Source of the DNA: Fusobacteriaceae bacterium | GTDB lineage: Bacteria > Fusobacteriota > Fusobacteriia > Fusobacteriales > Fusobacteriaceae | Reading direction: 5' to 3' | Assembly: GCA_031272775.1 (NCBI GenBank) | Contig: JAISTB010000015.1 | Span: 1-34,816 of the forward strand | Length of the DNA stretch: 34,816 bases | In this document: positions 21,985 through 29,775 of the stretch, in pieces | How positions within the stretch are numbered: the first letter of the stretch is position 1 | Layout: every line of letters begins with the position of its first letter | Position numbers and translations under genes: made by a program | The notes under the pieces: model-generated | Database searches by the model: none | Seen by the model: only the letters and a program-made list of their open reading frames with translations | Told to the model about the DNA's origin: nothing

Positions 21985-23352
21985 CTATTCTTCGTCCACT
22001 CTTTCTTTTCTCTTGGCGATCTTGCCGGCGCCGCAGAGGAGATGCAGCACAACACCGGCCAGAAGTCCCCAACCGGCGCCCTGCTGAATGAGGATACCGG
22101 CCATTACCGTGGCCACGCCGCGTTCTACCGGGGTCTTGGCCTCTTCCATGGCGATGTCGCCGCACACATAACCCTGTACGATCATGGTCAGGGCCAGCGC
22201 CGCGGGCAGGATGGGCCGTACAAACTCAGCGATGGGATAAAGCGCAACGCTGATGAACGTCATGGTCCGGAATGTACCCACGCCGGAGAAGATGGAATCC
22301 ATACCTTCTCTGCCGGTTGTCCGGTACCGTTCGGAAACGGAAGCCGTTACGGCAGCCCACAGCGGTCCGCAAAGGGGAACGTAGGGGCAGATGATAGCCT
22401 GAATGCCGTTTCTCAGGAAGCAGATGATGTTGGATCTGTTGGCGTTCAAGTCAATATGTTCGTCGTCTCTGGAAATTTCCGCTCTGCCGATCATGGCGTC
22501 CGTACTTACGAAGTCGCCGAATGCGATGATGTAAACCATGATCGCCACGGGGAAGGCCTTCGCGAAATTGACGGCGCCGGGGAAACCTGTGGGTCCGAGG
22601 GGACTCAGGGTCTGGATGATCCCGCTGAAATCAGGAATTTTCACGATGCTGCCCAGTACGAGTCCGGGCGGCGGCAGTTCTTTCATGATGGGCCCGATGA
22701 TGATCGCTACGATCAAAGCGGGGAGCATACCGAAATTGCCGATGATTTTACAGAATTTGGACTGCTGTTTCATATACTGGAATCTGGCGGAGAACAGTAC
22801 ATAGAACGCGATGATTACGCCGACTGTCAGGGTAACCGGGTATTTCAGGAAGCGGCCGGTGGCTGAAAATTCGCCCAAAACCGCTGACATACCTGCGCCC
22901 AGAAGAATACCGGCCTTCAGGGAAGAAGGAATCCATTTGATTACTTTTTTTGCCAAGCCGGTAACGCCCATGATGAGGAATGCGCCGGAAACTTCCAGCT
23001 GTAACGCGATCAGGTAGCGGTTCCGCTCAGGTCCCGCCACGCCCGCTTTCATAAGAAACGCGCTTACGAGAGGGATAGCCGGGGTGATCCATCCCGGAAC
23101 GACCGGATCGCCCAAAACGTAGTGGAGCATATATCCGGCGCCGTTGATGATAACCATACTCCAGGCGATGTCGTAAGGAATCTCCAGGACGCTTTCCAGA
23201 ATAGGAATCGCACCCAAACAAGTAGCACACATGATGATTGCCTGGATACATTCGGACCATTCCCACTTGAAATGCAACAGTGGTAGTCTGATCTTGAATA
23301 TACCGGCAGGAATAAAGGGCTGTTCTTTACCGAACTCTCGCTTTATTGCCAT
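21985..23352 (-). CDS. SLC23/xanthine-uracil-permease-like transporter
   Basis: The 455-aa integral membrane protein has about 12 hydrophobic segments. GDPVVPGWITPAIPLVSAFL and FGDFVSTDAMIGRAEI resemble the broken-helix substrate sites of the SLC23/SLC26 (NCS2/SulP-like) fold, but the sequence is divergent from true uracil or xanthine permeases. It is transcribed from a perfect sigma-54 promoter (23418-23433) and lies between abfT and the GntP-like operon, so I infer it moves a hydroxy or short-chain acid such as 4-hydroxybutyrate, or exports a product. The start at 23352 (MAIKREFGKEQPF) is set by GAAGGAGG 9 bases upstream; a frame opening at 23394 lacks an SD. Confidence 0.75.
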   Translation of the reverse strand: MAIKREFGKEQPFIPAGIFKIRLPLLHFKWEWSECIQAIIMCATCLGAIPILESVLEIPYDIAWSMVIINGAGYMLHYVLGDPVVPGWITPAIPLVSAFLMKAGVAGPERNRYLIALQLEVSGAFLIMGVTGLAKKVIKWIPSSLKAGILLGAGMSAVLGEFSATGRFLKYPVTLTVGVIIAFYVLFSARFQYMKQQSKFCKIIGNFGMLPALIVAIIIGPIMKELPPPGLVLGSIVKIPDFSGIIQTLSPLGPTGFPGAVNFAKAFPVAIMVYIIAFGDFVSTDAMIGRAEISRDDEHIDLNANRSNIICFLRNGIQAIICPYVPLCGPLWAAVTASVSERYRTTGREGMDSIFSGVGTFRTMTFISVALYPIAEFVRPILPAALALTMIVQGYVCGDIAMEEAKTPVERGVATVMAGILIQQGAGWGLLAGVVLHLLCGAGKIAKRKERVDEE

Positions 23353-23417
23353 ACAATAAACCTCCTTCAAAAATGATAAAGTTATAAAATACATAGAGTC
23401 ACATACCTATTTATACA

Positions 23418-23433
23418 AGCAAAGTTTATGCCA
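23418..23433 (-). promoter_or_regulatory. Sigma-54 promoter of the SLC23-like transporter
   Basis: On the minus strand TGGCATAAACTTTGCT matches TGGCAC-N5-TTGCW at all key bases (only the sixth base differs). Ten of its bases are identical in order to the abfD promoter core. Expected start near 23407. Confidence 0.88.
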
Positions 23434-23560
23434 ATTTTTTAGAAAGGCAGTCCAAGATTGTACTCAATACAAATGCCGTTAAATGAAGGTCATAGAAGAC
23501 AGGGAACTTTTTTTCCGCCGACGCAAAAATTTTTTCCCCTTTTTCTTTCAAATTTTGTAT

Positions 23561-23591
23561 CAAAAATGAAATTGATGTTGCAAAAATGAAA
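23561..23591 (+). promoter_or_regulatory. Phased direct repeats, candidate activator site
   Basis: CAAAAATGAAA occurs at 23561-23571 and 23581-23591, exactly 20 bp (about two helical turns) apart, 60-90 bp before the plus-strand -24 box and 130-160 bp from the minus-strand one. Overlapping inverted repeats, ATCAA-N8-TTGAT and TGTTGC-N5-TGAAACA, are also present. One site could serve both promoters. Confidence 0.45.
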
Positions 23592-23652
23592 CATTCGTTC
23601 GGAGAAAAACCGGTCTGCTGGAAATACGCGGAATTTGCGCATTTCTGTTAAT

Positions 23653-23668
23653 TGGCAACATTTTTGCT
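23653..23668 (+). promoter_or_regulatory. Sigma-54 promoter of the GntP-like/CoA-transferase operon
   Basis: TGGCAACATTTTTGCT has TGGCA and TTGCT in exact -24/-12 register. Expected start near 23680, giving a leader of about 60 nt, similar to the abfD leader. Confidence 0.88.
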
Positions 23669-23742
23669 ATATAAACTTACCAGAGAGAATTTATGATGCC
23701 AAATACGCAAATCAATGTGATAAGAGAAGGAGAGTGTATCCT

Positions 23743-25050
23743 ATGCTGAGTTTGATTGGAATCTTTTTCGGCCTGGGTCTTTTGATCTGGTTTGCCTTCA
23801 AGGGCAAATCCCTGATCTGGACGGCCCCCCTATGCGTGATCGCCGTAGCGGTTTTCAGCAAAATGAGTCCCCTGGACGCCTACACCAAGGACTACATGGC
23901 GGGATTTATCGATTTTCTGGGAAAATGGCTCCCGGTATTTCTGCTGAGCGCCATTTTCGGAATGACCATGGAAGTGACGAATATCGCCTCGTCCATTTCC
24001 CTGATGCTCTGCAACAAATTGGGTAAAAAACACGCGATCCTGATCGTGGCGGTGAGTTCCTACATCCTGACCTACGGCGGCGTGGCCAACTGGGTCATCA
24101 TTTTTACGATTTTCCCCATTGCCGTGGCGCTCTTTCGCGAAGCCGACGTGCCCCGGCGGCTCATGCCGGCCACGATCTCGGCGGGGACCTTCACCTCTGC
24201 CATGACGACCATGGTGGGGACGCCCCAGATCCACAACCTGATTCCCATGAAGACCTTCGGCACGACGCCCATGGCGGCCCCGACCATCGGGATCATCTGC
24301 GCGATCATCGAGTTCGGATCGGCCCTGTTGTGGCTTGCCTACCGGGAACGGAAACTGCGCCGGGAAGGGGAGCACTGGACGGAATTTGAGGGAAGCGCCG
24401 GGACCGTCTCGCTTCAGAACCTCAGGAAAGAGGACCTGCCCAATCCCTATGTGTCGCTTTTGCCCTTCGCGGTCATTCTGATCGCGCTGAACGGCTTCAA
24501 AATCAACGTGGTGGCCTGTCTGGCCATGGGGATCCTTATCGCGCTCTTCCTCAATATCCACAAGATTTCCGCCGTCATCGACGGGCTCAACGAATGCTCG
24601 GTCAATTCGATCAAGACCATTGTCAATACGTCCTCGGTCATCGGTTTCGGCTACATGGTCAAATTCACGGCCGGTTTCGCCCTCTTGAAATCCCTCGTGA
24701 CGACGATCCACGGGGATCCCATCCTGGTGGAGACCGTTTCGATCAACATCCTGGCCGCGGCCGCCGGTTCCGCTTCGGGCGGCTTGCAGATCGCCCTTGA
24801 TTCCATGGGGGACATTTTCCTGAAAAACGGCGTCGCCGCCGGATACAATCCCGAAGTGTTGCACCGGATCGCCTCCATGTCCTCGGGGGTGCTCAATACC
24901 ATGCCCCACGACGGCGCGGTGGTGACGTTTCTGGCCTATTGCGGCGTGCGTCACCGGGAAGGATTCTTTGATATGTTTATGACGAACGCCACGGCGCCTG
25001 GGATCGCGCTTATCGTCGGGATCATCATGGCCATGTGCGGCGTCGTCTGA
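23743..25050 (+). CDS. GntP/CitMHS-type organic-acid permease
   Basis: The 435-aa membrane protein has about 12 hydrophobic segments and Ion-Transporter-superfamily features: SSYILTYGGVANWVIIFTIF, AGTFTSAMTTMVGTPQIHNL and ASGSASGGLQIAL-type glycine/serine-rich hairpins (here AAAGSASGGLQIALDSMG), with LNTMPHDGAVVTFLAYCGV near the end. This is typical of GntP-family importers of gluconate, 3-hydroxybutyrate and related acids. Given the CoA-transferase 18 bases downstream, I infer import of a hydroxy-carboxylate. The start at 23743 has SD AGAAGGAGAG; longer readings overlap the sigma-54 promoter and cannot be translated from that transcript. Confidence 0.88.
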   Translation: MLSLIGIFFGLGLLIWFAFKGKSLIWTAPLCVIAVAVFSKMSPLDAYTKDYMAGFIDFLGKWLPVFLLSAIFGMTMEVTNIASSISLMLCNKLGKKHAILIVAVSSYILTYGGVANWVIIFTIFPIAVALFREADVPRRLMPATISAGTFTSAMTTMVGTPQIHNLIPMKTFGTTPMAAPTIGIICAIIEFGSALLWLAYRERKLRREGEHWTEFEGSAGTVSLQNLRKEDLPNPYVSLLPFAVILIALNGFKINVVACLAMGILIALFLNIHKISAVIDGLNECSVNSIKTIVNTSSVIGFGYMVKFTAGFALLKSLVTTIHGDPILVETVSINILAAAAGSASGGLQIALDSMGDIFLKNGVAAGYNPEVLHRIASMSSGVLNTMPHDGAVVTFLAYCGVRHREGFFDMFMTNATAPGIALIVGIIMAMCGVV

Positions 25051-25068
25051 AGAAAAAGGAGGCTTCCT

Positions 25069-26613
25069 ATGGCAAGATTCATTACGGCCGACGAGGCGGC
25101 GGGCCTGATTCCCGACGGCGCCGCGATAGCCGTTTCCGCTTTTACCGCTGTCTCTCTGGCCGAGGACATCATCGTGGCCGTTTCCGACCGCTTCGAGAAG
25201 GACGGTCATCCGAGGGATCTTTCGCTCTTTCATATTTCCGGAGTCGGAGACTACAAACACCGGGGACTTTCCCATTTCAACCGGGAAGGACTGGTGCGGA
25301 AACTGACCGGATCCCATATTTTCGCGGAACCGGACCTCATTCCCTTGATCGCCGAAAACAAAATCGAGACCTACTGCCTGCCCCAGGGGGCGGCCTCCCA
25401 TCTCGTGAGGGCCATGGCGGGCGGCGAGGACGGACTTTTGACGAAGTGCGGCCTCCATACCTTCGCGGACCCGAGACAGGACGGCTGCAAGATGAACAAA
25501 GCCTGCAAGGAAGACGTCGTGTCGCTCGTGACCATAGACGGCCGCGAACACCTGTTCTTCAAAGCGCCGCGTTTTGATTTCTGCTTCCTGAAAGGCTCTC
25601 TTGCCGACGGAAACGGAAACATCAGCCTCGAACGGGAGCCGGTATTGCTGGAGCAGCTGGAAATGGCGGCGGCCACAAAGGCTTGCGGCGGTAAGGTCAT
25701 CGTGCAGGTCCATGAGGTCGTAAAGGGGCGGCTCAACCCGAGAAACATCAAAATTCCCGCCCATTTTGTGGATTATGTCGTCGTCGGACGAAAGGAAAAT
25801 ACGTTCCAGACCCACATTTTCCCCGAATACCGCCCGGAACTCACCGGAGAGACCGTCATCGACTTGAAGAAACTTCCGCCGAAACCTCTGGACGTCCGGA
25901 AAGTCTGCGGCAGACGGGGCGTCATGGAAATCAGGAAAAACGCCCTCGTCAATATCGGCGGCGGATACCCCGAGGCGGTGGCCACCGTGGCGGCCGAAGA
26001 GGGAATCAGCGACAAATTTCTCTTCAGCGTGGAATCGGGCCTGATCGGCGGCGTGCCCGTGGAGGGCGGCATCGGCCTTTCCTACAATCCCGTAGCGGTA
26101 TTGCGGCAACCCGAGAAATTCGACCTCTATAACGGCGGCGCTCTCGATATTTGCTTTTTGGGTTGCGGGGAGGTGGACGCCCAGGGCAACGTCAACGTGT
26201 CCAAATTCGCGGGACGGGTCGTGGGCCCCGGCGGCTTTGTCAACATTTCCCAGAACACGAAAAACGTCTGCTTCCTCGGCAGCTTCACGGCGGGAAAATC
26301 GGACATTTCCATTGTCGACAAAAAACTACGGATCGGCGCCGACGGTACGGGGAAAAAATACGTCAAAAAAGTAGAGCAAATTACTTTTTCCGGCGCGGAC
26401 GCCCTGAAAAACGGGCAAAATGCCCTCTATATCACGGAGCGCTGCGTTTTTCAGTTGCGACCGACGGGCGTGACGTTGATCGAGATCGCCCCGGGCGTCG
26501 ATTTGCAGAAAGATATCCTCGACCGGATGGATTTCCGGCCCGTGATCGCCCCGGATCTGAAAGAAATGGACCCCCGGATATTCCGAGATCAAAAGATGGG
26601 TCTGAAATTGTAG
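25069..26613 (+). CDS. Acetate/propionate CoA-transferase, fused alpha-beta type
   Basis: The 514-aa protein is a single-chain family I CoA-transferase (COG4670, propionate CoA-transferase). The alpha half begins RFITADEAAGLIPDGAAIAV; the beta half begins near VCGRRGVMEIRKNALVNIGG. The catalytic glutamate is Glu322 in FSVESGLIGGVPVEGG, close to Glu324 of the Clostridium propionicum enzyme. It swaps CoA between acetyl-CoA and short hydroxy- or keto-acids. With a permease before it and a MaoC hydratase after it, a natural substrate would be (R)-3-hydroxybutyrate or another 3-hydroxyacid, but lactate, propionate or acetoacetate remain possible. SD AAAGGAGG. Confidence 0.93.
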   Translation: MARFITADEAAGLIPDGAAIAVSAFTAVSLAEDIIVAVSDRFEKDGHPRDLSLFHISGVGDYKHRGLSHFNREGLVRKLTGSHIFAEPDLIPLIAENKIETYCLPQGAASHLVRAMAGGEDGLLTKCGLHTFADPRQDGCKMNKACKEDVVSLVTIDGREHLFFKAPRFDFCFLKGSLADGNGNISLEREPVLLEQLEMAAATKACGGKVIVQVHEVVKGRLNPRNIKIPAHFVDYVVVGRKENTFQTHIFPEYRPELTGETVIDLKKLPPKPLDVRKVCGRRGVMEIRKNALVNIGGGYPEAVATVAAEEGISDKFLFSVESGLIGGVPVEGGIGLSYNPVAVLRQPEKFDLYNGGALDICFLGCGEVDAQGNVNVSKFAGRVVGPGGFVNISQNTKNVCFLGSFTAGKSDISIVDKKLRIGADGTGKKYVKKVEQITFSGADALKNGQNALYITERCVFQLRPTGVTLIEIAPGVDLQKDILDRMDFRPVIAPDLKEMDPRIFRDQKMGLKL

Positions 26614-26640
26614 CGGGGTTCAAAAGGGAGGAATGAAAAC

Positions 26641-27072
26641 ATGGAAAAAAGAGTATTGCGCGTGGGAGACAAGGCGAGCTACGTCAAAACCATCACCAAA
26701 GCGGATGTCCATAATTTCGCGGCTGTGACCGGAGACTTCTGCCCGATCCATCTTGACGAGGATTTCGCCAAAAACACCCGTTTCGGCCGGACCATTTCCC
26801 ACGGTCTGCTGGTATCTAATCTGCTGTCCACGATTATGGGAATGAAAATGCCGGGGCCGGGTACGCTTTTTATCGAGGAACACGTAAAATTTCTGCTGCC
26901 CACGTTTCCCGGCGACACGATCACGGCGGAGTTGACGGTCACGAATCTCACGGAAAAAAAGAACGGCTATATCGCCGAATTTAAAGGTTATTGCAGGAAT
27001 CAGCGGGGAGAGACCGTTGTGGAGGCCGAGGAAAAGCAGATGCTTTCCAAGGAGCTCTTTACGGTGGAATAA
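26641..27072 (+). CDS. MaoC-like (R)-specific enoyl-CoA hydratase
   Basis: The 143-aa single hot-dog domain has the hydratase-2 motif at 31-57: GDFCPIHLDEDFAKNT, then FGRTISHGLL. The catalytic Asp32 and His37 of PhaJ-type enzymes are both kept, but the usual Asn-Pro between them is Cys34-Pro35. PGPGTLFIEEHVKFLLPTFP is the rest of the substrate tunnel. It would interconvert (R)-3-hydroxyacyl-CoA and trans-2-enoyl-CoA, e.g. (R)-3-hydroxybutyryl-CoA and crotonyl-CoA. It lies 27 bases after the CoA-transferase with SD GGGAGG, so it is the logical next step in that arm. Confidence 0.9.
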   Translation: MEKRVLRVGDKASYVKTITKADVHNFAAVTGDFCPIHLDEDFAKNTRFGRTISHGLLVSNLLSTIMGMKMPGPGTLFIEEHVKFLLPTFPGDTITAELTVTNLTEKKNGYIAEFKGYCRNQRGETVVEAEEKQMLSKELFTVE

Positions 27073-27099
27073 AACTATTTATGAACGAGGTGCATACCG

Positions 27100-27399
27100 A
27101 TGGAACGACAGAACTTGAAAAACGAACTGGAACAATTCTTTCAGAAGGAATTGCGCTCGGGTTTTCTGGAACACGGAGGAGATCTTGAATTTTTGTCCGT
27201 AGAGGACGGCGTCGTACGCTTCCGCCTGCTGGGCGCCTGCCACAACTGCCCTTCGGCGACCTTTGACGCCGAGGAAATCGTGGCGGTCAGGGTCAGGGAA
27301 GCCTTTCCCGAAGTCAGCGACGTGATTCTCGTCACCGGAGTCAGCGACGACCTCCTGCGTCAGGCGAAGGAAATCCTCGCGAGGGGGCGTAAATCATGA
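27100..27399 (+). CDS. NifU C-terminal-like iron-sulfur protein
   Basis: The 99-aa protein is a NifU_N-less, Nfu-type domain: LRSGFLEHGGDLEFLSVEDG, then RFRLLGACHNCPSATFDAEE, with Cys47 and Cys50 forming the CxxC that holds a transferable [4Fe-4S] cluster. Nfu proteins deliver clusters to target enzymes. Here it sits inside the sigma-54 hydroxyacid operon, 27 bases after the MaoC gene, and overlaps the next gene by four bases (ATGA). One plausible client is the [4Fe-4S] dehydratase AbfD; another is the Cys-rich protein encoded next. SD is weak (CGAGG). Confidence 0.88.
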   Translation: MERQNLKNELEQFFQKELRSGFLEHGGDLEFLSVEDGVVRFRLLGACHNCPSATFDAEEIVAVRVREAFPEVSDVILVTGVSDDLLRQAKEILARGRKS

Positions 27400-27680
27400 C
27401 GGGGGCCGGGAAAAAGCCCCTTATCGGGATAAAATACTGCGGCGGCTGCAACCCCAGGTACGACCGGGTGGCGGCTGTGGCCGCGGCCAGGGAAAAACTG
27501 GGGGCGCGTTATGAGTTTGCCTGGGCCGAGGCGGGCCCCCTATACGACCATGTGCTCATCGTGTGCGGCTGCCAGGTGAAATGCGCCCATCACGCGGATT
27601 TGAAGTTTTCAAAGGAAAAATATTTTACGGAATGCGCGGCCGACTTTGACCGGATCATCGAAGAACTGCTCAAAGATTGA
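27396..27680 (+). CDS. Unrecognised Cys-rich 94-aa protein
   Basis: I cannot name this family. The protein contains [15 protein letters not shown] near the N-terminus (Cys15, Cys18), [11 protein letters not shown] (Cys57, Cys59, Cys63, His65, His66) and a last Cys80, so seven or eight candidate metal or thiol ligands in 94 residues. There is no signal peptide or membrane span; the C-terminal third is a helix ([12 protein letters not shown]). Its ATG overlaps the stop of the NifU-like gene, so translation is coupled. The spacing suggests an iron-sulfur or zinc protein, perhaps a small redox carrier or sensor for the pathway. Its last 11 bases overlap the convergent exonuclease gene. Confidence 0.8.
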   Translation: MTGAGKKPLIGIKYCGGCNPRYDRVAAVAAAREKLGARYEFAWAEAGPLYDHVLIVCGCQVKCAHHADLKFSKEKYFTECAADFDRIIEELLKD

Positions 27681-28425
27681 TTTCAAGCGTTACCGGACAA
27701 TGGTCGGAGCCGTAGATCTCCGTTTTGATATCGGCGGCAAGGAGTTTTTCCCGCAGCCGCTCCGATACGATAAAATAGTCGATACGCCACCCGGCGTTGT
27801 TTTTCCGGGCGTTGGCCCGATAGGACCACCAGGAGTAGATTCCGGTCCTGCCGGGGTTGAAATACCGGAAGGTATCGATAAACCCGCTTTTCAGAAGGGC
27901 CGTCATCTTGCCCCGCTCTTCGTCCGTAAAGCCCGCGTTCATGTGGTTTGTCTTCGGGTTTTTGAGGTCGATTTCCTCATGGGCCACGTTGAGGTCTCCG
28001 CAGAAAATGACGGGTTTTTTTCGGTCGAGTTTTTTGATGTAGGCGAGGAAGTCGTCTTCCCAGCTCATCCGGTAGCTGAGCCGCGCCAGTTCGTCCTGGG
28101 AGTTGGGCGTATAGACCGTGATCAGGTAAAACGCGTCGAATTCGAGGGTGATCACCCGACCTTCCTGATCGTGTCCTTCGATGCCGATCCCGCAGGTCAC
28201 GGAAAGGGGCGTCCGCTTCGTAAAAACAGCCGTGCCCGAATAGCCCTTTTTCACGGCGTAATTCCAATATTGCGCGTAACCCGGCGGATCGAGACGGATT
28301 TGCCCCTGCTGGAGCTTCGTCTCCTGCAGGCAAAGAATGTCGGGATTTTCGTTTGTAAAAATGTCCATAAAGCCTTTTTGCATGACAGCCCGCAGACCGT
28401 TTACGTTCCATGAGACCAGTTTCAT
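27670..28425 (-). CDS. xth: Exodeoxyribonuclease III (AP endonuclease)
   Basis: The 251-aa protein is a complete ExoIII/APE1-type enzyme. It starts [19 protein letters not shown] and has [10 protein letters not shown] (metal-binding Glu), [14 protein letters not shown] (Asp/Asn), and [11 protein letters not shown] with a terminal [11 protein letters not shown] (Asp-His pair). [15 protein letters not shown] is the typical DNA-binding loop. It removes abasic-site blocks and has 3'-5' exonuclease activity in base-excision repair. Its start codon overlaps the stop of the upstream Cof-type phosphatase by four bases on the minus strand, so the two are translationally coupled. Confidence 0.95.
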   Translation of the reverse strand: MKLVSWNVNGLRAVMQKGFMDIFTNENPDILCLQETKLQQGQIRLDPPGYAQYWNYAVKKGYSGTAVFTKRTPLSVTCGIGIEGHDQEGRVITLEFDAFYLITVYTPNSQDELARLSYRMSWEDDFLAYIKKLDRKKPVIFCGDLNVAHEEIDLKNPKTNHMNAGFTDEERGKMTALLKSGFIDTFRYFNPGRTGIYSWWSYRANARKNNAGWRIDYFIVSERLREKLLAADIKTEIYGSDHCPVTLEINL

Positions 28426-29216
28426 AAAAAAATCTCCTTTAGTTTTTTCGCTACGCCGTCGTTGTCGTTGGTTTCGAGGATTTCGTGTCCCGGCAACCCG
28501 GCTTTCAGTTTTTTGTGGGCGTTTCCCATCAGATAGCCTGTTCCGGCCGTTGTCAGCATGTCCTTGTCGTTGAGTCCGTCTCCGAAGGAAATGACGTCGG
28601 AAAGCGGGATCCCGAGGGAACCCATGACGGCCTTGATCGCGTGGCCCTTGGAGACGTCCCGGTTCATGACCTCAAGGCAGGTCTCATTGGACATGGCGGC
28701 GTTGACCCGGGTCCCGAAACGTCCGCGCACCGCTTCGTCCAATTCGGCGATGACCTGTTCGCTTTCTTCACAGAGGAAGAGGAACTTGATGATTTCGCTG
28801 TCGATGATCGTTTCAAAATCGGTCAGCGTGCATTTGAAGCCCGATTCCTTGTGAAATTCGTCAAATTCTTCCAGAACGGATTCCACGTACCAGCGCTCCC
28901 CCCGGAAGACGCTCTTGTGAACGCGCCCGTCCAGGGGCATCGTAAACAGTTCCCTGGCCAGGGCCGGCGGAATGTCGTTACGGTAAATCTCCCGGTCGTC
29001 CTGATCGTGGATCCGCGCACCGTTGGAGCTGATCAGATACGAGTGCAGGCCCAGCATTTTCTTGAAGGCAAAGGCGTCCAGATGGTGCCTGCCCGTGGCG
29101 ATAAAAAACAGGTTTCCCTTTTCAATGACCTGACCGATGATGTCCCGGGTATAGGCGGATATGGTGTGGCCGCCGTTGAGGAGCGTCCCGTCCAGGTCGC
29201 AGACTACAGCTTTCAT
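28422..29216 (-). CDS. Cof-type HAD-IIB sugar phosphatase
   Basis: The 264-aa protein has the HAD motifs: [16 protein letters not shown] (nucleophile and general acid Asp), [12 protein letters not shown] (motif II Thr), a motif III Lys in KGHAIKAVM, and [13 protein letters not shown] (motif IV). The large middle cap (about 85-185) is the type IIB cap. Such proteins dephosphorylate sugar phosphates, pyridoxal phosphate or FMN. The start at 29216 has SD GGAGGGG just upstream; an in-frame ATG four codons earlier overlaps that SD. The gene leads into xth with a four-base overlap. Confidence 0.92.
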   Translation of the reverse strand: MKAVVCDLDGTLLNGGHTISAYTRDIIGQVIEKGNLFFIATGRHHLDAFAFKKMLGLHSYLISSNGARIHDQDDREIYRNDIPPALARELFTMPLDGRVHKSVFRGERWYVESVLEEFDEFHKESGFKCTLTDFETIIDSEIIKFLFLCEESEQVIAELDEAVRGRFGTRVNAAMSNETCLEVMNRDVSKGHAIKAVMGSLGIPLSDVISFGDGLNDKDMLTTAGTGYLMGNAHKKLKAGLPGHEILETNDNDGVAKKLKEIFL

Positions 29217-29328
29217 GTTCCCCTCCATTTCTCACGTCCTATTCTACCATTTTTCGGAGAACTTGTAAAATAAAATCACGGCAAAATCCTCCGGTTTATC
29301 TTCCGGACAATCATTTGTGGAATTTTTA

Positions 29329-29357
29329 TTGCATTATGACGGCTTTTGTGCTATACT
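29329..29357 (+). promoter_or_regulatory. Promoter of the small exported protein
   Basis: TTGCAT (29329-29334) and TATACT (29352-29357) are 17 bp apart, about 42 bases before the ATG at 29399. Confidence 0.65.
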
Positions 29358-29398
29358 GTTAGCAAAACATGAATTGACGCTGGAAAGGAGTTGGTTGA

Positions 29399-29677
29399 AT
29401 GAAACGTATACTGGGAATAATTCTCCTGCTGGCGGGCGGCGTCTCGGGTTCCTGCCCGATTCCGGCCGTCCATGAGTCGGTCAATGTCCTGATCCGGCAG
29501 AAGGTCGTCGAGATCAAGGACGGAAAAATGCGGATTCGACGGGCCTATATCGAAAAAATGGTCGCCTTCCTCAAGGCCTCGGACAAAAACGCCGTCGAGC
29601 AATTCTTGAAAAACCTTGAGCGGGGTTTTCAGATGTATGCCGAAAGCCATCATCTGGAGATTGAGACGGCCGAATAG
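29399..29677 (+). CDS. Small exported protein of unknown function
   Basis: This 92-aa protein starts with a signal peptide MKRILGIILLLAGGVSGSC; Cys19 could be lipidated, although the preceding residues (VSGS) are a poor lipobox. The mature part is short, charged and probably helical (LIRQKVVEIKDGKMRIRRAY, then MVAFLKASDKNAVEQFLKNL). I do not recognise the family. It has its own promoter and a good SD (AAAGGAG). Its likely location is the periplasm or membrane surface. Confidence 0.72.
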   Translation: MKRILGIILLLAGGVSGSCPIPAVHESVNVLIRQKVVEIKDGKMRIRRAYIEKMVAFLKASDKNAVEQFLKNLERGFQMYAESHHLEIETAE

Positions 29678-29775
29678 GCCGGAAAAACAAGAAAGGGCTT
29701 TCAATTTTTCCCGGTCTGTGGTAAAATAGAGCCGGGAATTATTTTACCCGGAAACGGGGGATTTTGGGGGGAAAA

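Noticed and set aside
23635-23742. N-terminal extension of the GntP-like permease
   Set aside because: It runs across the sigma-54 promoter and the predicted transcription start, so it cannot be translated from that transcript; homology and the SD support 23743.
23830-26109. A 759-codon open frame on the minus strand across the permease and CoA-transferase genes
   Set aside because: It is antisense to two strongly supported genes, rich in Arg, His, Gly and Asp as expected from GC-rich antisense codons, has no recognisable domain and no promoter or SD that fits. It is a shadow of the real genes.
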